Origin: Oxalicibacterium solurbis
GTDB lineage: Bacteria; Pseudomonadota; Gammaproteobacteria; Burkholderiales; Burkholderiaceae_D
Assembly (NCBI RefSeq): GCF_014635845.1
Contig: NZ_BMDP01000002.1
Location: forward strand, 434,001 to 498,000
Direction: 5' to 3'
DNA length: 64,000 bases
This document shows, piece after piece, positions 54,502 to 64,000 of the stretch. The notes beneath the pieces are model-generated. The model ran no database searches. It saw nothing but the letters and a program-made list of their open reading frames with translations, and was not told the origin of the DNA. The stretch's first letter is position 1. The number at the start of each line of letters is the position of its first letter. Made by a program: the position numbers and the translations under genes.

Positions 54502-54540
54502 CTTCAGTGCAGTGCTTCAGTGCAGTGCTTCAGTGCAGTT
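54502..54540. repeat. Three 13-bp tandem copies across the tal stop codon
   Basis: CTTCAGTGCAGTG at 54502-54514 and 54515-54527, then CTTCAGTGCAGTT at 54528-54540. Read on the reverse strand each copy carries CTGCAC TGA, so the tal stop (54530-54532) is repeated at 54517-54519 and 54504-54506, giving stops in all three frames. Confidence 0.93.
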
Positions 54541-55465
54541 CCTCAATCAGCTTTTCCAGCTTCACCGCATCCGCACAGAACGCACGTATGCCTTCTGCCA
54601 GTTTCTCCGTCGCCATTGCATCGTCGTTCAGCATCAGGCGGAAAGTTTTTTCGTCCAGCTTCAATCTGTCGATCTGCACCTGCTGTGCCGCTTCCGGGCT
54701 CAGCTTGCGTTCCAGCGATGCATCGGTTTCCGCCAGCTTCTGCAGCAGTTCGGGGCTGATCGTCAGCAGGTCGCAACCGGCCAGTTCGACGATCTGCGAC
54801 GTGTTGCGGAAGCTTGCGCCCATGACCTCCGTCTTGTAGCCGAACTTGCGGTAGTAGGTATAGATGCGCTTGACCGACTGCACGCCCGGATCGTCGGCGC
54901 CGGTGTAATCGGTGCCGGTGCTTTTCTTGTACCAGTCGTAGATGCGGCCGACGAACGGCGAGATAAGTTGCACGCCGGCTTCGGCGCAGGCAACTGCCTG
55001 CGGCAGCGAGAACAGCAGCGTCAGATTGCAATGGATGCCTTCGGCTTCCAGCACTTGCGCCGCGCGTATGCCTTCCCATGTCGAGGCGATCTTGATCAGC
55101 ACACGGTCGCGCGCGATGCCGGCTTCTTCGTACAGGCGGATCAGTTCGCGGCCCTTGGCAATCGTGCCTTCGGTGTCGAACGACAGGCGTGCATCGGTTT
55201 CGGTGGAAACGCGGCCCGGAATCACTTTCAGGATTTCCTGGCCGAAGGCGATCAGCAGGCGGTCGATGATTTCGTCGGTGCTTTTCCCGGCATGCTCACG
55301 CGCGACGCGTTCCATGATCGGGCGGTATTCGTCTTTCTGGACGGCTTTCAGGATGAGCGACGGATTGGTCGTCGCATCCTGCGGCGCAAAGGCCTTGATC
55401 GACTGGAAATCGCCGGTGTCGGCGACGATGGTGGTGTACTGCTTCAGTTGTTCGAGCTGGCTCAT
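54530..55465 (-). CDS. tal: Transaldolase
   Basis: 311 residues from the ATG at 55465. TalB-type signature [12 protein letters not shown], the Schiff-base Lys in [16 protein letters not shown] near residue 130, [18 protein letters not shown] and [13 protein letters not shown]. It links the pentose phosphate pathway with glycolysis. It is the last gene of the reverse-strand series pgi, zwf, hexR, tal. The C-terminal codons and stop are tandemly duplicated. Confidence 0.96.
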   Translation of the reverse strand: MSQLEQLKQYTTIVADTGDFQSIKAFAPQDATTNPSLILKAVQKDEYRPIMERVAREHAGKSTDEIIDRLLIAFGQEILKVIPGRVSTETDARLSFDTEGTIAKGRELIRLYEEAGIARDRVLIKIASTWEGIRAAQVLEAEGIHCNLTLLFSLPQAVACAEAGVQLISPFVGRIYDWYKKSTGTDYTGADDPGVQSVKRIYTYYRKFGYKTEVMGASFRNTSQIVELAGCDLLTISPELLQKLAETDASLERKLSPEAAQQVQIDRLKLDEKTFRLMLNDDAMATEKLAEGIRAFCADAVKLEKLIEELH

Positions 55466-55559
55466 GGCTTCTGTCTTGTGGTCTCTTTCTGTTGTCGTTA
55501 TCCGTGCAAATTCTATTGTACGTCTTGCCTCGCGTTGTGCTGGGCGGTCGAACGAGCGC

Positions 55560-56426
55560 CTAGTCGCCGTCCGGCATCTGCAGGAAGGAATCGAATTGCA
55601 TCTCGATCTTTTGCAGCGCTTTTTGCGCATGCGCCATCTTGCGGCGGCGTTCGGCCGGCAGACGCAGCGCCAGGCCGACGGCAAGGATGTCGATGACGAC
55701 CAGATGCGCCAGCCGTGCCGAGATCGGCGTGTACGGATCGGTATGGAAATGCAAATCGATCGGGATCAGCGCCGTCGCCAGTTCGGCCAGCGGTGTGCCG
55801 CTGGGCGCCAGCGCAACGATATCGGCGCCGGTTGCACGCGCGAGTTGCACGCTGCGCAGCAGTTCCGGGCTGGTGCCGCGTTGCGAGATGGCGACCACGG
55901 CATCGCCTTTCTTCAGCAATGAAGCGGCGATGCTGTGCACATGCGGATCGCTGTAGGCGACGGTCGGAATGCCGCACCGGAAGAATTTGTGCTGCGCATC
56001 GGTGGCGATGATGCCGGACGTGCCCTGGCCGTAGAACTCGATGCGTGTGGCGTGCGACAGCAGGTGCAGCGCACGCTCGATCGCATCGGGATCGAGACTG
56101 TTGCGCAGGTCGAGCAATGTATTGATCGAGCGGCCGCAGATCTTGCTGACCAGATCCGCGGCGGGATCTTCCAGCATCGGCGACGCGTCCGCGCCGGGAG
56201 AAAGCGCAAGGCCTTGTGCCAGCTTCAGCTTGAATGCATGCCAGCCGTCGAAACCGATTGCACGGCAGAAGCGCACGACGGTTGGTTCGGAGACGCCGGC
56301 CTTCTTTGCCAGCGCGGCGATGTTGGCATCGATCGCCCGTTCCGGCTGTTCCAGCACGGCAAGAGCGACTTTCTTTTCCGACGGGGAAAGCGAATCGTAT
56401 TGCGTGCGGATGGCGTCGAGCAGCAT
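55560..56426 (-). CDS. hexR: HexR-like transcriptional regulator (RpiR/MurR family)
   Basis: 288 residues. N-terminal RpiR helix-turn-helix: [20 protein letters not shown] and [21 protein letters not shown]-terminal SIS sugar-phosphate domain (about 110-250) with [20 protein letters not shown] and [14 protein letters not shown]. HexR represses sugar-catabolic genes and is released by 2-keto-3-deoxy-6-phosphogluconate. Its place between zwf and tal, opposite edd-eda, supports the assignment. Two matching operators lie at 59722 and 59976. Confidence 0.9.
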   Translation of the reverse strand: MLLDAIRTQYDSLSPSEKKVALAVLEQPERAIDANIAALAKKAGVSEPTVVRFCRAIGFDGWHAFKLKLAQGLALSPGADASPMLEDPAADLVSKICGRSINTLLDLRNSLDPDAIERALHLLSHATRIEFYGQGTSGIIATDAQHKFFRCGIPTVAYSDPHVHSIAASLLKKGDAVVAISQRGTSPELLRSVQLARATGADIVALAPSGTPLAELATALIPIDLHFHTDPYTPISARLAHLVVIDILAVGLALRLPAERRRKMAHAQKALQKIEMQFDSFLQMPDGD

Positions 56427-56444
56427 GCGGTCGTTCTATCTGCG

Positions 56445-57914
56445 CTATTCGGGCAGCACTTCTTCGCGCCACTGCAGGCCGTCGCGCCCGATCAGCGCGC
56501 TGGCCGCAGCCGGCCCCCAGCTGCCGGATGTGTACGGAATCGGCTCGTTGCCTTCCTGTTCCCAGTAACGCAGTACGGGTTCGACCCATTCCCATGCGGC
56601 TTCCAGTTCATCGCTGCGCATGAACAGCGTCAGATGGCCGCGCAGTACGTCCAGCAGCAGACGCTCGTAGGCATCCATGCGCGGCGTCTTGAAGGTTTCG
56701 GAGAAATCGAGTTCCAGTTCGACCGGTTTCAGACGCATGCCGTCGCCGGGCGTCTTCGCCATCAGGTTCAGCTGCAGGCCGTCGTCCGGCTGCAGGCGAA
56801 TCACCAGGCAGTTCGGCAGGAAGCTGCTGGCCGATTGTGCAAAGATCGAATGCGGCAGCGATTTGAAGCGCACGACGATCTCGGCCAGCTGGTCGGCCAT
56901 GCGCTTGCCGGTGCGCAGGTAGAAAGGCACGCCGGCCCAGCGCCAGGTGTCAATCTCGGCTTTCACGGCGACGAAGGTTTCGGTGTTCGAATCGGGATCG
57001 GCGCCTTCTTCCTGGCGATAGGCGGGAACCGGCTTGCCTTCGACGTGGCCGGAGCGATACTGGCCGCGCACGACGTTGCGCGACAGCGTGGTTGGCGTGA
57101 AAGGCTTCAGCGAGCGCAGGACTTTCAGCTTTTCGTCGCGCACCGCATCGGCGCCGACCGACAGTGGCGGCTCCATCGCGGTGATGCACAGCAGCTGTAG
57201 CAGGTGGTTCTGCATCATGTCGCGCAGCGCGCCGGAGGTTTCGTAGTAACCCATGCGATTGCCGACACCGATTTCCTCGGCGATCGTGATCTGCACGTCG
57301 GAAATCCATTCACGCCGCCACAGCGGTTCGAACAGCACGTTGCCGAAGCGCAGCGCCAGCAGGTTCTGCACGGCTTCCTTGCCGAGATAGTGGTCGATAC
57401 GGAAGATCTGCGATTCCTTGAAGACGCGGCCGACTTCCTGGTTGATCTGCTTGGCGCTTTCCAGATCGCGGCCCAGCGGTTTTTCAAGAACAACACGCGA
57501 ATTGTCGGTAGCGAGGCCGCGCTCGGCGAGGTTGTGACAAATCTGTGCGAACAGCGTCGGCGAGACGGCGAGATAGAACACCCGCGTCAGCTTCGCATCG
57601 TTGCGCAGCGCGTCGATCAGCGGCTGGTAGGTGGTGGCGTCGGTCGCATCCAGCGAAACATAACGGATGCGCGCGCAGAACTTGTCCCATGCGGCTTGCG
57701 AGAAGGCTTTGTCGCCAATGTGCAGCCGTGCGTTTGCGTTCAGTGCGTCGACGAATTCCGCGTCGCTCCACGGATGACGGCCGACGCAGACGATCTTCGC
57801 AGCCGGCGGCAGATCGCCGGCGCGGTCGCGGGCGTAGAGTGCAGGAATCAGCTTGCGCATCGACAGGTCGCCGCCGCCGCCGAACAGGACAAGATCGAAA
57901 TCGTTGAGTGCCAT
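56445..57914 (-). CDS. zwf: Glucose-6-phosphate 1-dehydrogenase
   Basis: 489 residues. NADP-binding N-terminus VLFGGGGDLSMRKLIPALY, active-site RIDHYLGKEAVQNLLALRF, and RRAPWAGVPFYLRTGKRM-like substrate loop (WRWAGVPFYLRTGKRM here). It oxidises glucose 6-phosphate to 6-phosphogluconolactone, feeding the Entner-Doudoroff route encoded across the way. It ends 18 bases before hexR; the lactonase pgl gene is not present in the window. Confidence 0.96.
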   Translation of the reverse strand: MALNDFDLVLFGGGGDLSMRKLIPALYARDRAGDLPPAAKIVCVGRHPWSDAEFVDALNANARLHIGDKAFSQAAWDKFCARIRYVSLDATDATTYQPLIDALRNDAKLTRVFYLAVSPTLFAQICHNLAERGLATDNSRVVLEKPLGRDLESAKQINQEVGRVFKESQIFRIDHYLGKEAVQNLLALRFGNVLFEPLWRREWISDVQITIAEEIGVGNRMGYYETSGALRDMMQNHLLQLLCITAMEPPLSVGADAVRDEKLKVLRSLKPFTPTTLSRNVVRGQYRSGHVEGKPVPAYRQEEGADPDSNTETFVAVKAEIDTWRWAGVPFYLRTGKRMADQLAEIVVRFKSLPHSIFAQSASSFLPNCLVIRLQPDDGLQLNLMAKTPGDGMRLKPVELELDFSETFKTPRMDAYERLLLDVLRGHLTLFMRSDELEAAWEWVEPVLRYWEQEGNEPIPYTSGSWGPAAASALIGRDGLQWREEVLPE

Positions 57915-58038
57915 GATGATGAAAAAATCCGGTGTGTGTTGTCAGGTGTTGCTTTGGTTTTCGGTCTTCGTGAACGGTAGCAGGACTTTGCGGGAGCGGC
58001 AATTCACACGGCGTACATTGGAGGCCATGAATCTGACG

Positions 58039-59682
58039 TTATTGCATCGCCTTGCGGGCACGTGCGATCAGGCCGTTGGTCGAGCTGTCGTGCTGCGCTG
58101 GTTTCGGCTGGCCGACCAGTTCTGCCTCAATGTTCTTTGCCAGCACCTTGCCGAGTTCCACGCCCCACTGGTCGAAACTGTTGATGCCCCAGATCGCCCC
58201 CTGCACGAAAACCTTGTGCTCGTACAACGCGATCAGCGCGCCCAGCGTTGACGGTGTGAGCGTGTCCATCAGGATCGTGTTGCTCGGACGGTTGCCGGGG
58301 AAGGTACGGTGCGGGATCAGCCGCGCGATTTCCGCGTCGGGCAAGCCTTGCGCGCTCATGTCGGCGCGTACTTCGTCAGCAGTCTTGCCACGCATGAAGG
58401 CTTCCGATTGCGCGAAGCAGTTCGCCAGCAGGCGCGCCTGATGATGTTCGAGGTGATGCGACGGCTTCAATGCGGCGATGAAATCGACCGGCGTGATGTC
58501 GGTGCCCTGATGCAGCATCTGGAAGTAGGCATGCTGGCCGTTGGTGCCGGTGTCGCCCCAGATCACTGGGCAGGTGGCGACGGAGACAGGCGCGCCGTCC
58601 ATCTGCACGCGCTTGCCGTTGCTCTCCATCTCCAGTTGTTGCAGATACCCGGGGAACAGCGACAGATCCTGATGGTAGGGCGCGATCGAGATCGATGTGC
58701 TGCCGAGGAAGTTGCGGTTCCAGATGCCGGTCAGCGCCATGATGGCCGGCAGGTTCTTTTCCAGCGGCGCGGTGCGGAAGTGCTTATCCATCGCATGCGC
58801 GCCGGCAAGAAAGTCGCGGAAGCCGTCGATGCCGATCGCCAGTGCCAGCGACAGGCCGATGGCCGACCAGACCGAATAGCGTCCGCCCACCCAGTCCCAG
58901 AAGGGAAACATGTTTTCCGGCGCAATGCCGAATTTCGTGACCAGTTCCAGATGCGTGGAGACGGCGACGAAGTGCTGCGGCAGACCGCTTTCCGGCGCCT
59001 GCTGCAGGAACCAGGCACGCGCCGATTGCGCATTCGTCATCGTCTCGGACGTGCTGAAGGTCTTGGACGAAATGATGAACAGCGTGGTCGACGGATCGAT
59101 CTGCGGCAGCAGCGCATCCAGATCGTGGCCGTCGACGTTGGAGACGAAGTGCATCTTCAGGCGCGGATGGCAGAACGGGCGCAGCGCCTGGCAGGTCATC
59201 TTCGGCCCGAGATAGGAGCCGCCGATGCCGATGTTGACGATGTCGGTAATGGCGCGGCCGTCGTGGCCCAGCCATGCGCCGGAGCGCACGCGTTCGGTGA
59301 AGTCGGCGATGCGGTCGAGTACGGCATGGACATCGGCAACTACGTCGCGACCATCGTGCTGCAGTTTGTCGCTGCGTGGCCGGCGCAGTGCCGTATGCAG
59401 CACGGCGCGATGTTCGGTGCCGTTGATTTCCTCGCCGGCAAACATCGCATCGCGTTTTTCTTCGACTTGCGCATTGCGTGCGAGAGCGCACAGCAGCGTC
59501 ATCGTCTTTTCGTCGACAATATTCTTTGAATAGTCCAGGAACAGGCCGGCGCCTTCGGCGGAGAATGTCTCGAAACGTCGCGCATCGCGGGCGAACAGGT
59601 CGCGCAACTGCCAATGGCGGGCATCCTCCAGATGCTGTTGCAGTGCCTGGTAGGCGGAAGTGTCGGTAAGGGAAGTGGGCAT
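58039..59682 (-). CDS. pgi: Glucose-6-phosphate isomerase
   Basis: 547 residues, the usual length for the long bacterial form. Signatures [32 protein letters not shown], the family motif [17 protein letters not shown], and a C-terminal [14 protein letters not shown] with the catalytic Lys nearby. It interconverts glucose 6-phosphate and fructose 6-phosphate. It is divergent from edd and is the first gene of the pgi-zwf-hexR-tal series; a HexR-like operator lies about 40 bases upstream. Confidence 0.96.
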   Translation of the reverse strand: MPTSLTDTSAYQALQQHLEDARHWQLRDLFARDARRFETFSAEGAGLFLDYSKNIVDEKTMTLLCALARNAQVEEKRDAMFAGEEINGTEHRAVLHTALRRPRSDKLQHDGRDVVADVHAVLDRIADFTERVRSGAWLGHDGRAITDIVNIGIGGSYLGPKMTCQALRPFCHPRLKMHFVSNVDGHDLDALLPQIDPSTTLFIISSKTFSTSETMTNAQSARAWFLQQAPESGLPQHFVAVSTHLELVTKFGIAPENMFPFWDWVGGRYSVWSAIGLSLALAIGIDGFRDFLAGAHAMDKHFRTAPLEKNLPAIMALTGIWNRNFLGSTSISIAPYHQDLSLFPGYLQQLEMESNGKRVQMDGAPVSVATCPVIWGDTGTNGQHAYFQMLHQGTDITPVDFIAALKPSHHLEHHQARLLANCFAQSEAFMRGKTADEVRADMSAQGLPDAEIARLIPHRTFPGNRPSNTILMDTLTPSTLGALIALYEHKVFVQGAIWGINSFDQWGVELGKVLAKNIEAELVGQPKPAQHDSSTNGLIARARKAMQ

Positions 59683-59721
59683 GACGGTATGGCGATGATT
59701 GAAATAACTATATCAGATTAT

Positions 59722-59736
59722 GGTAATTCCACTACA
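59722..59736 (-). promoter_or_regulatory. HexR-like operator upstream of pgi
   Basis: On the reverse strand TGTAGTGGAATTACC matches 12 of 15 positions of the gammaproteobacterial HexR consensus as I recall it (TGTARTWWWAYTACA). It overlaps the -35 region of the pgi promoter whose -10 is at 59707-59712. Confidence 0.6.
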
Positions 59737-59975
59737 AATAGTTTCCGGCAAGCCGATATGCGTGAGTGGAATGCGGATCGCCCAGCCGCAGGCGTCCTGT
59801 AACGGATAACGCGATCGGCGGAAAGTTCCATTGGAGAAGGAACGCAGCTCCTGAACGCCGGCAAGAGTTTCGGCGGACGGGAATGAATTTCATCGATGAT
59901 CGGTAGTCATAGCGGGAAAGACCGGTTGTGCGTAACGGATATTCCTGCATTTGCTTGCCGGTCGGCATGTCATCT

Positions 59976-59990
59976 TGTAGTAAAATTTCA
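59976..59990 (+). promoter_or_regulatory. HexR-like operator upstream of edd
   Basis: TGTAGTAAAATTTCA matches 14 of 15 positions of the recalled HexR consensus, and shares TTGTAGTRRAATTWC with the pgi site on the opposite strand. It ends 24 bases before the edd start, where a repressor would block transcription. Confidence 0.68.
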
Positions 59991-60013
59991 CATTCGCTTT
60001 CAAGGAAGAATTC

Positions 60014-61939
60014 ATGCCGCTCCATCCCGTCCTAGCCGCCGTAACCGGACGTATCGTCGAGCGCAGCCGCCCTTATCGCGCTGCCTACCTGCATCAGCTT
60101 TCCGAATCCGTCACGCGCGGCGTGCACCGCAGCACGCTGTCGTGCACGAACCTGGCGCACGGATTCGCTGCCTTTCCGCAGAACGACAAGCTGGTGCTGA
60201 AGCAGCAGAAGTTGCCGTCGATCGCCATCGTTTCTGCCTACAACGACATGCTGTCGGCACATCAGCCTTACTATCGCTTTCCCGACATCATCCGCGAAGC
60301 GGTGCGCCATGCCGGCGGCGTTGCGCAGTTCGCTGGCGGCACGCCTGCGATGTGCGACGGCATCACGCAGGGCCAGCCGGGCATGGAATTGTCGCTGTTC
60401 TCGCGCGACACGATCGCGATGTCGGCCGGCATCGCGCTGTCGCACAATATGTTCGATGCGGCCGTCTATCTCGGCATCTGCGACAAGATTGTGCCGGGCC
60501 TGCTGATCGGTGCGCTGCATTTCGGCCATCTGCCGGCCGTGTTCATCCCGAGCGGACCGATGACGACCGGCATGTCCAATTCCGAGAAATCGCGCATCCG
60601 CCAGTTGTATGCACAGGGCAGGATCGACCGCGACGCCTTGCTGGAAGCGGAAAGCAAGTCCTACCACGATGCCGGCACCTGCACTTTCTACGGCACGGCC
60701 AACAGCAATCAGATGCTGATGGAAGTGATGGGCCTGCATCTGCCGGGCTCGGCTTTCGTCACGCCGAACACGCCGCTGCGCGATGCGCTGACTGCGCAGG
60801 CTGCGCGCCGTGCGGTCGAGATCAGCCTGCAGGGCGGCGCTTTCACGCCGGTCGGCCGGCTGGTCGATGAAAAGACCATCGCCAATGCGATCGTCGCGCT
60901 GCTGACGACCGGCGGCTCGACCAATCACACGATCCATCTGGTGGCGATTGCGCGTGCCGCGGGCATCGTCATCGACTGGAACGATTTCAATGATCTGTCT
61001 ACCGTAGTACCGCTGCTGACGCGCATTTATCCGAACGGCGAGGCCGACGTCAATCATTTCCATGCTGCCGGCGGTACCGGCTTCGTGATTCGCGAACTGC
61101 TGGATGCCGGCCTGCTGCACGACGACGTGACGACCATCCTCGGCCAGGGCTTGCGCGCGCATTGCAGCGAGCCTTTCCTGGAAGGCGAAAATGTTGTCTG
61201 GCGCGATTCGCCAGACACCAGCGCCGACGAAAACGTGCTGCGTCCGGCCGAGCGTCCGTTCGCGCCGGACGGCGGCCTGCGTCTGCTGACCGGCAATCTC
61301 GGCCGCGCGGTGATCAAGATTTCCGCCGTCAAGCCGCAGCATCATCTGGTCGAGGCACCGGCCATCGTCTTCAATTCGCAGGAAGATTTCATGCACGCCT
61401 ACCAGGACGGCAAGCTGAACCGCGATTTTGTCGCCGTCGTGCGTTTTCAGGGGCCGAAGGCGAATGGCATGCCGGAACTGCATGCGCTGACGCCGGCGCT
61501 CGGCAGCCTGCAGGATGCCGGCTACCGCGTCGCGCTGGTGACGGACGGCCGCATGTCCGGCGCATCCGGCAAGGTGCCGGCGGCGATCCACGTCTCGCCC
61601 GAAGTATTGGCGAACGGTCCGCTGGGTCGCGTGCGCGATGGCGATCTGATCCGGCTCGATGCCGAAGCCGGCACGCTGCAGGCGCTGGTCGACGAAGCAG
61701 AATGGCAGCGCCGGCCGCAGGCGGCGGCCGATCTGTCGTCCAACATGATCGGCATGGGGCGCGAACTGTTTGCGATGTTCCGCGCGACTGCCGGCGCGGC
61801 CGAAGAGGGCGCGGCCAGCTTCGGCCTGCCGCACCTGATGACGCCGGCCTCGACGGAAATCAACCAGCCCAAGGGCGATGCCGAACCGTTCAGCGACGAA
61901 GATACGAACGTCCAACAATCGATACAGGCCCATCCATGA
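60014..61939 (+). CDS. edd: 6-Phosphogluconate dehydratase
   Basis: 641 residues, slightly longer than the usual ~605. IlvD/Edd family: [37 protein letters not shown] with an iron-sulfur Cys, [13 protein letters not shown] with the second Cys, [20 protein letters not shown] with the third, and [18 protein letters not shown]. It makes 2-keto-3-deoxy-6-phosphogluconate with a [4Fe-4S] cluster. The extra length is a C-terminal tail after about 610. Its stop overlaps the eda start. Confidence 0.96.
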   Translation: MPLHPVLAAVTGRIVERSRPYRAAYLHQLSESVTRGVHRSTLSCTNLAHGFAAFPQNDKLVLKQQKLPSIAIVSAYNDMLSAHQPYYRFPDIIREAVRHAGGVAQFAGGTPAMCDGITQGQPGMELSLFSRDTIAMSAGIALSHNMFDAAVYLGICDKIVPGLLIGALHFGHLPAVFIPSGPMTTGMSNSEKSRIRQLYAQGRIDRDALLEAESKSYHDAGTCTFYGTANSNQMLMEVMGLHLPGSAFVTPNTPLRDALTAQAARRAVEISLQGGAFTPVGRLVDEKTIANAIVALLTTGGSTNHTIHLVAIARAAGIVIDWNDFNDLSTVVPLLTRIYPNGEADVNHFHAAGGTGFVIRELLDAGLLHDDVTTILGQGLRAHCSEPFLEGENVVWRDSPDTSADENVLRPAERPFAPDGGLRLLTGNLGRAVIKISAVKPQHHLVEAPAIVFNSQEDFMHAYQDGKLNRDFVAVVRFQGPKANGMPELHALTPALGSLQDAGYRVALVTDGRMSGASGKVPAAIHVSPEVLANGPLGRVRDGDLIRLDAEAGTLQALVDEAEWQRRPQAAADLSSNMIGMGRELFAMFRATAGAAEEGAASFGLPHLMTPASTEINQPKGDAEPFSDEDTNVQQSIQAHP

Positions 61940-62559
61940 TGAATCTTCTCGAAATCATGCGCGTTTCGCCGGTAATTCCGGTGATCGCGATCGACGACAT
62001 CCGTCACGCAGTGCCGATGGCAAAGGCGCTGACAGCCGGCGGCATCCGCGTGCTGGAAGTCACGTTGCGCACGCCACACGGCATTGCCGCGATCCGCGCG
62101 ATTGCGGAGCAGGTGCCGGAAGCCATCGTCGGCGTCGGCACGCTGACGCGGCCGGAAGAGTTTGCGCAGGCGCGCGATGCGGGTGCGGTGTTCGGCGTTT
62201 CGCCGGGGCTGACGACTGCATTGATCCAGGCTGCTGCCGCCAGCGGACTGCCGCTGCTGCCCGGCGTGATGACGCCGTCCGAAATTCTCGCGGCACGCGA
62301 GGCCGGCTTCCATCAGGTCAAGCTGTTTCCGGCAGTGCCGGCGGGCGGCGTCGGCATGCTGAATGCGATTGCGGGGCCGATTCCCGACATGCTGTTCTGT
62401 CCGACTGGCGGCATCACGCAGCAGACGGCTGCACAATTCCTCGCCTGCAAGAACGTCGCCTGCGTCGGCGGCTCATGGCTGACGCCGAAGGATGCGCTGG
62501 CGGCCGGCGACTGGCAGCGGATTACGGAAATGGCGAAGGCGGCAGCGGCGCTGCGCTGA
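61936..62559 (+). CDS. eda: 2-Keto-3-deoxy-6-phosphogluconate aldolase
   Basis: 207 residues from the ATG at 61936, overlapping the edd stop (ATGA); a second ATG follows directly. Class I aldolase: catalytic Glu41 in [11 protein letters not shown], Schiff-base Lys129 in HQVKLFPA, and the phosphate-binding CPTGGIT. It cleaves KDPG to pyruvate and glyceraldehyde 3-phosphate, completing the Entner-Doudoroff pathway. Confidence 0.96.
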   Translation: MMNLLEIMRVSPVIPVIAIDDIRHAVPMAKALTAGGIRVLEVTLRTPHGIAAIRAIAEQVPEAIVGVGTLTRPEEFAQARDAGAVFGVSPGLTTALIQAAAASGLPLLPGVMTPSEILAAREAGFHQVKLFPAVPAGGVGMLNAIAGPIPDMLFCPTGGITQQTAAQFLACKNVACVGGSWLTPKDALAAGDWQRITEMAKAAAALR

Positions 62560-62574
62560 TTTGGAGAATCTGAT

Positions 62575-63726
62575 TCAAGCTGCAGCACTGGCGATGCGGT
62601 TGCGACCGCCGGCCTTGGCCTGATAGAGAGCGGTATCGGCACGCCGCATCAGGTCGGCGACAGATTCCTGTTCCGTGCGTACCGCCATGCCGATGCTGAC
62701 CGTGCAGGGCACCAGACGAATCTGCGCTGCATCCGGGACTGCCGCCAGTGTCAGGCGCAATCGTTCGGCAATGACCATGGCTGCAGCGGCATCGGTTTCC
62801 GGCAGCAGTACTGCAAACTCCTCGCCGCCTACGCGCGCGATGCAATCCATGCCGCGAATTTCCTTTTCCACGCGCTGGACGATTTCCTGCAAGACACGAT
62901 CGCCGACTGCGTGGCCGTGTGTATCGTTGATCTGCTTGAAGTGATCAACGTCGAACAGCAGCAGCGACAGTGCCCGGCCGGTGCGGCGCACGCGCACCAG
63001 TTCGCGTTCGGCCAGCTCGAAGAAGGCGCGGCGCGACCAGGCGCCCGTCAGAAAATCCCGGTTGGCGGCAGCCATCGCCTGTTCCATCATGCGATTGTGG
63101 ACGATCATGATGATGCCCATCGAGAACACGGGAATCACCATCGTGCCCATCGAGATGAACAGCAGGTTCACCGGCGACGATTGGAATGCCGATGACAATT
63201 GCTCGAGATTGCTGCCGTGCACGATGCCGCGAACGCCATGGCAGAACGCAAAAAAGATCGCCATGCAGCCGGTGAAACGGCGGGAATAGCGCGCCGTATC
63301 GTCGGATGAGGCACGCAGTACGAGCAGGCCGATGACCAGGCACAGTGCGCCATGAAACAGCGAGACCAGCGCGATGCGCACGTGCAGCATGTCACGACCG
63401 TAATGGAACAGTGAGAGCAATGCGATCAGCAGCGCCAGCGAGCCGGCCAGCGTTTTCACCGGGATCGGGCGCGACAGGAAGCGGCAGAACCCGGTGTAGA
63501 GCAGGCAGATGGCGGCGGCATATAAAGTATTTGCCAGCTCGATGGTCAGGATGGGAGCAATCTTGCCACGGCCGGCGAACAGCAGCAGCGCGACGACGGC
63601 ACTCACGATTGCCAGCAGCCAGTCGCGCACGCCGGGAATGCCGCTGCGCATCAGCGACAGCAGAACGAACAGCATGACGACACCGAAGGCGGCGGTGAGC
63701 AGCAGGAGATTGAAGGAGTTGAGCAT
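62575..63726 (-). CDS. Membrane-bound diguanylate cyclase (GGDEF domain)
   Basis: 383 residues. About six to seven hydrophobic segments span 1-215, followed by a GGDEF domain: NRDFLTGAWSRRAFFELAER, FDVDHFKQINDTHGHAVGD, and the active site GGEEF. RGMD five residues before GGEEF is the allosteric product-inhibition site (RxxD). It should therefore be an active, feedback-inhibited c-di-GMP synthase with a membrane sensor of unknown signal. It converges on eda with a 15-base gap. Confidence 0.92.
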   Translation of the reverse strand: MLNSFNLLLLTAAFGVVMLFVLLSLMRSGIPGVRDWLLAIVSAVVALLLFAGRGKIAPILTIELANTLYAAAICLLYTGFCRFLSRPIPVKTLAGSLALLIALLSLFHYGRDMLHVRIALVSLFHGALCLVIGLLVLRASSDDTARYSRRFTGCMAIFFAFCHGVRGIVHGSNLEQLSSAFQSSPVNLLFISMGTMVIPVFSMGIIMIVHNRMMEQAMAAANRDFLTGAWSRRAFFELAERELVRVRRTGRALSLLLFDVDHFKQINDTHGHAVGDRVLQEIVQRVEKEIRGMDCIARVGGEEFAVLLPETDAAAAMVIAERLRLTLAAVPDAAQIRLVPCTVSIGMAVRTEQESVADLMRRADTALYQAKAGGRNRIASAAA

Positions 63727-63895
63727 GAATTGATCTGGAGGCGGGGCGTAGTATAGCCGCGTTATGCCGGCGCAAGATCATTGTGTGGGTACCGGAATCA
63801 TCCCGTGCAAGTTGAAGACGGTCGACAGCGGCAATGGATATCTTCCCGTCTGCGCAATCCGGCGGGCGGCTTCAGACTTGGGGAAGAGGTGGCTT

Positions 63896-64000
63896 ATGCA
63901 CGGAGCGGAATTTATCCAGGATCTGGCGGTGATCATGCTGATCGCTGCCATCGTCACGCTGCTGTTCCGCTGGCTCAGGCAGCCGGTGGTGCTGGGCTAC
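63896..64000 (+). CDS. Cation:proton antiporter, CPA2/KefB-like (5' part only)
   Basis: 35 codons from the ATG at 63896 (GAAGAGG upstream) to the window edge. The start HGAEFIQDLAVIMLIAAIV followed by LLFRWLRQPVVLGY is characteristic of the first helices of Kef/YbaL-type monovalent cation:proton antiporters. Substrate (K+ or Na+) and any TrkA-type regulatory domains lie outside the window. Confidence 0.75.
   Translation, partial: MHGAEFIQDLAVIMLIAAIVTLLFRWLRQPVVLGY

Larger units (their letters stand above)
59683..60013. other. 331-bp divergent control region between pgi and edd
   Basis: No gene. It holds two HexR-like operators, a reverse-strand -10 box TATAGT (59707-59712) for pgi and AAGGAAGA before the edd start. 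The middle section (59760-59930) shows nothing I can name. Confidence 0.6.

Noticed and set aside
60032-61933. 633-codon open frame antisense to edd
   Set aside because: Same reason: edd is unmistakable on the + strand and the antisense product resembles nothing.

Overview
The window is GC-rich chromosome from a Betaproteobacterium of the order Burkholderiales. Gene content and order (ribD-ribE / ribBA-ribH-nusB, dnaX-ybaB-recR, pgi-zwf-hexR-tal divergent from edd-eda) point to the Oxalobacteraceae (Herminiimonas/Janthinobacterium-like). The family is inferred from protein families and synteny; no search could be run. Almost all genes are housekeeping or transport genes. I see no CRISPR array, insertion sequence, phage or rRNA.

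Layout. 1-402: start of a reverse-strand kinase-like gene. 457-13835: a cobalamin region. Two tandem units, each with a sigma70-type promoter, a cobalamin riboswitch and a TonB-dependent receptor (btuB), are followed after an intrinsic terminator by overlapping genes for B12 import and late corrinoid metabolism (btuC, btuD, cobO, cobB/cbiA, cobU, cobD/cbiB, cobC, btuF, cobQ). 13957-21540: a ParA-like ATPase, panC, scpA, DUF3460, a BamE-like lipoprotein, a GNAT protein, metG and gltX. 21606-21794: tRNA-Ala(GGC) and tRNA-Glu(TTC). 22104-27382: a minor-pilin operon (pilV, pilW, pilX, pilY1, pilE-like, fimT-like).

27425-36336: riboflavin genes, interrupted by two inverted genes: a PAS-domain chemoreceptor and an 889-residue DUF4157 protein. 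The latter has the hallmarks of effectors linked to extracellular contractile injection systems and is the best candidate here for something not yet described. 36425-45411: an aminotransferase, a lytic transglycosylase with a long unexplained 5' region, ubiD, the 4.5S SRP RNA, and an RND efflux adaptor and pump. 45416-53053: an AidB-like acyl-CoA dehydrogenase, dnaX (with an A9 slippery run placed to make a short gamma form), ybaB, recR, an HD-domain protein, a CoA transferase, an unlisted 28-residue membrane peptide and a DUF3597 protein. 53061-63726: small orphan genes, then the glucose-6-phosphate / Entner-Doudoroff block with two HexR-like operators between pgi and edd, and a diguanylate cyclase. 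63896-64000: start of a cation:proton antiporter.

The most unusual sequence-level pattern is that four unrelated genes (ribD, ubiD, the CoA transferase and tal) end in short tandem duplications of 12-14 bp that copy the last codons together with the stop codon. In ubiD and tal the copies put stops in all three frames.
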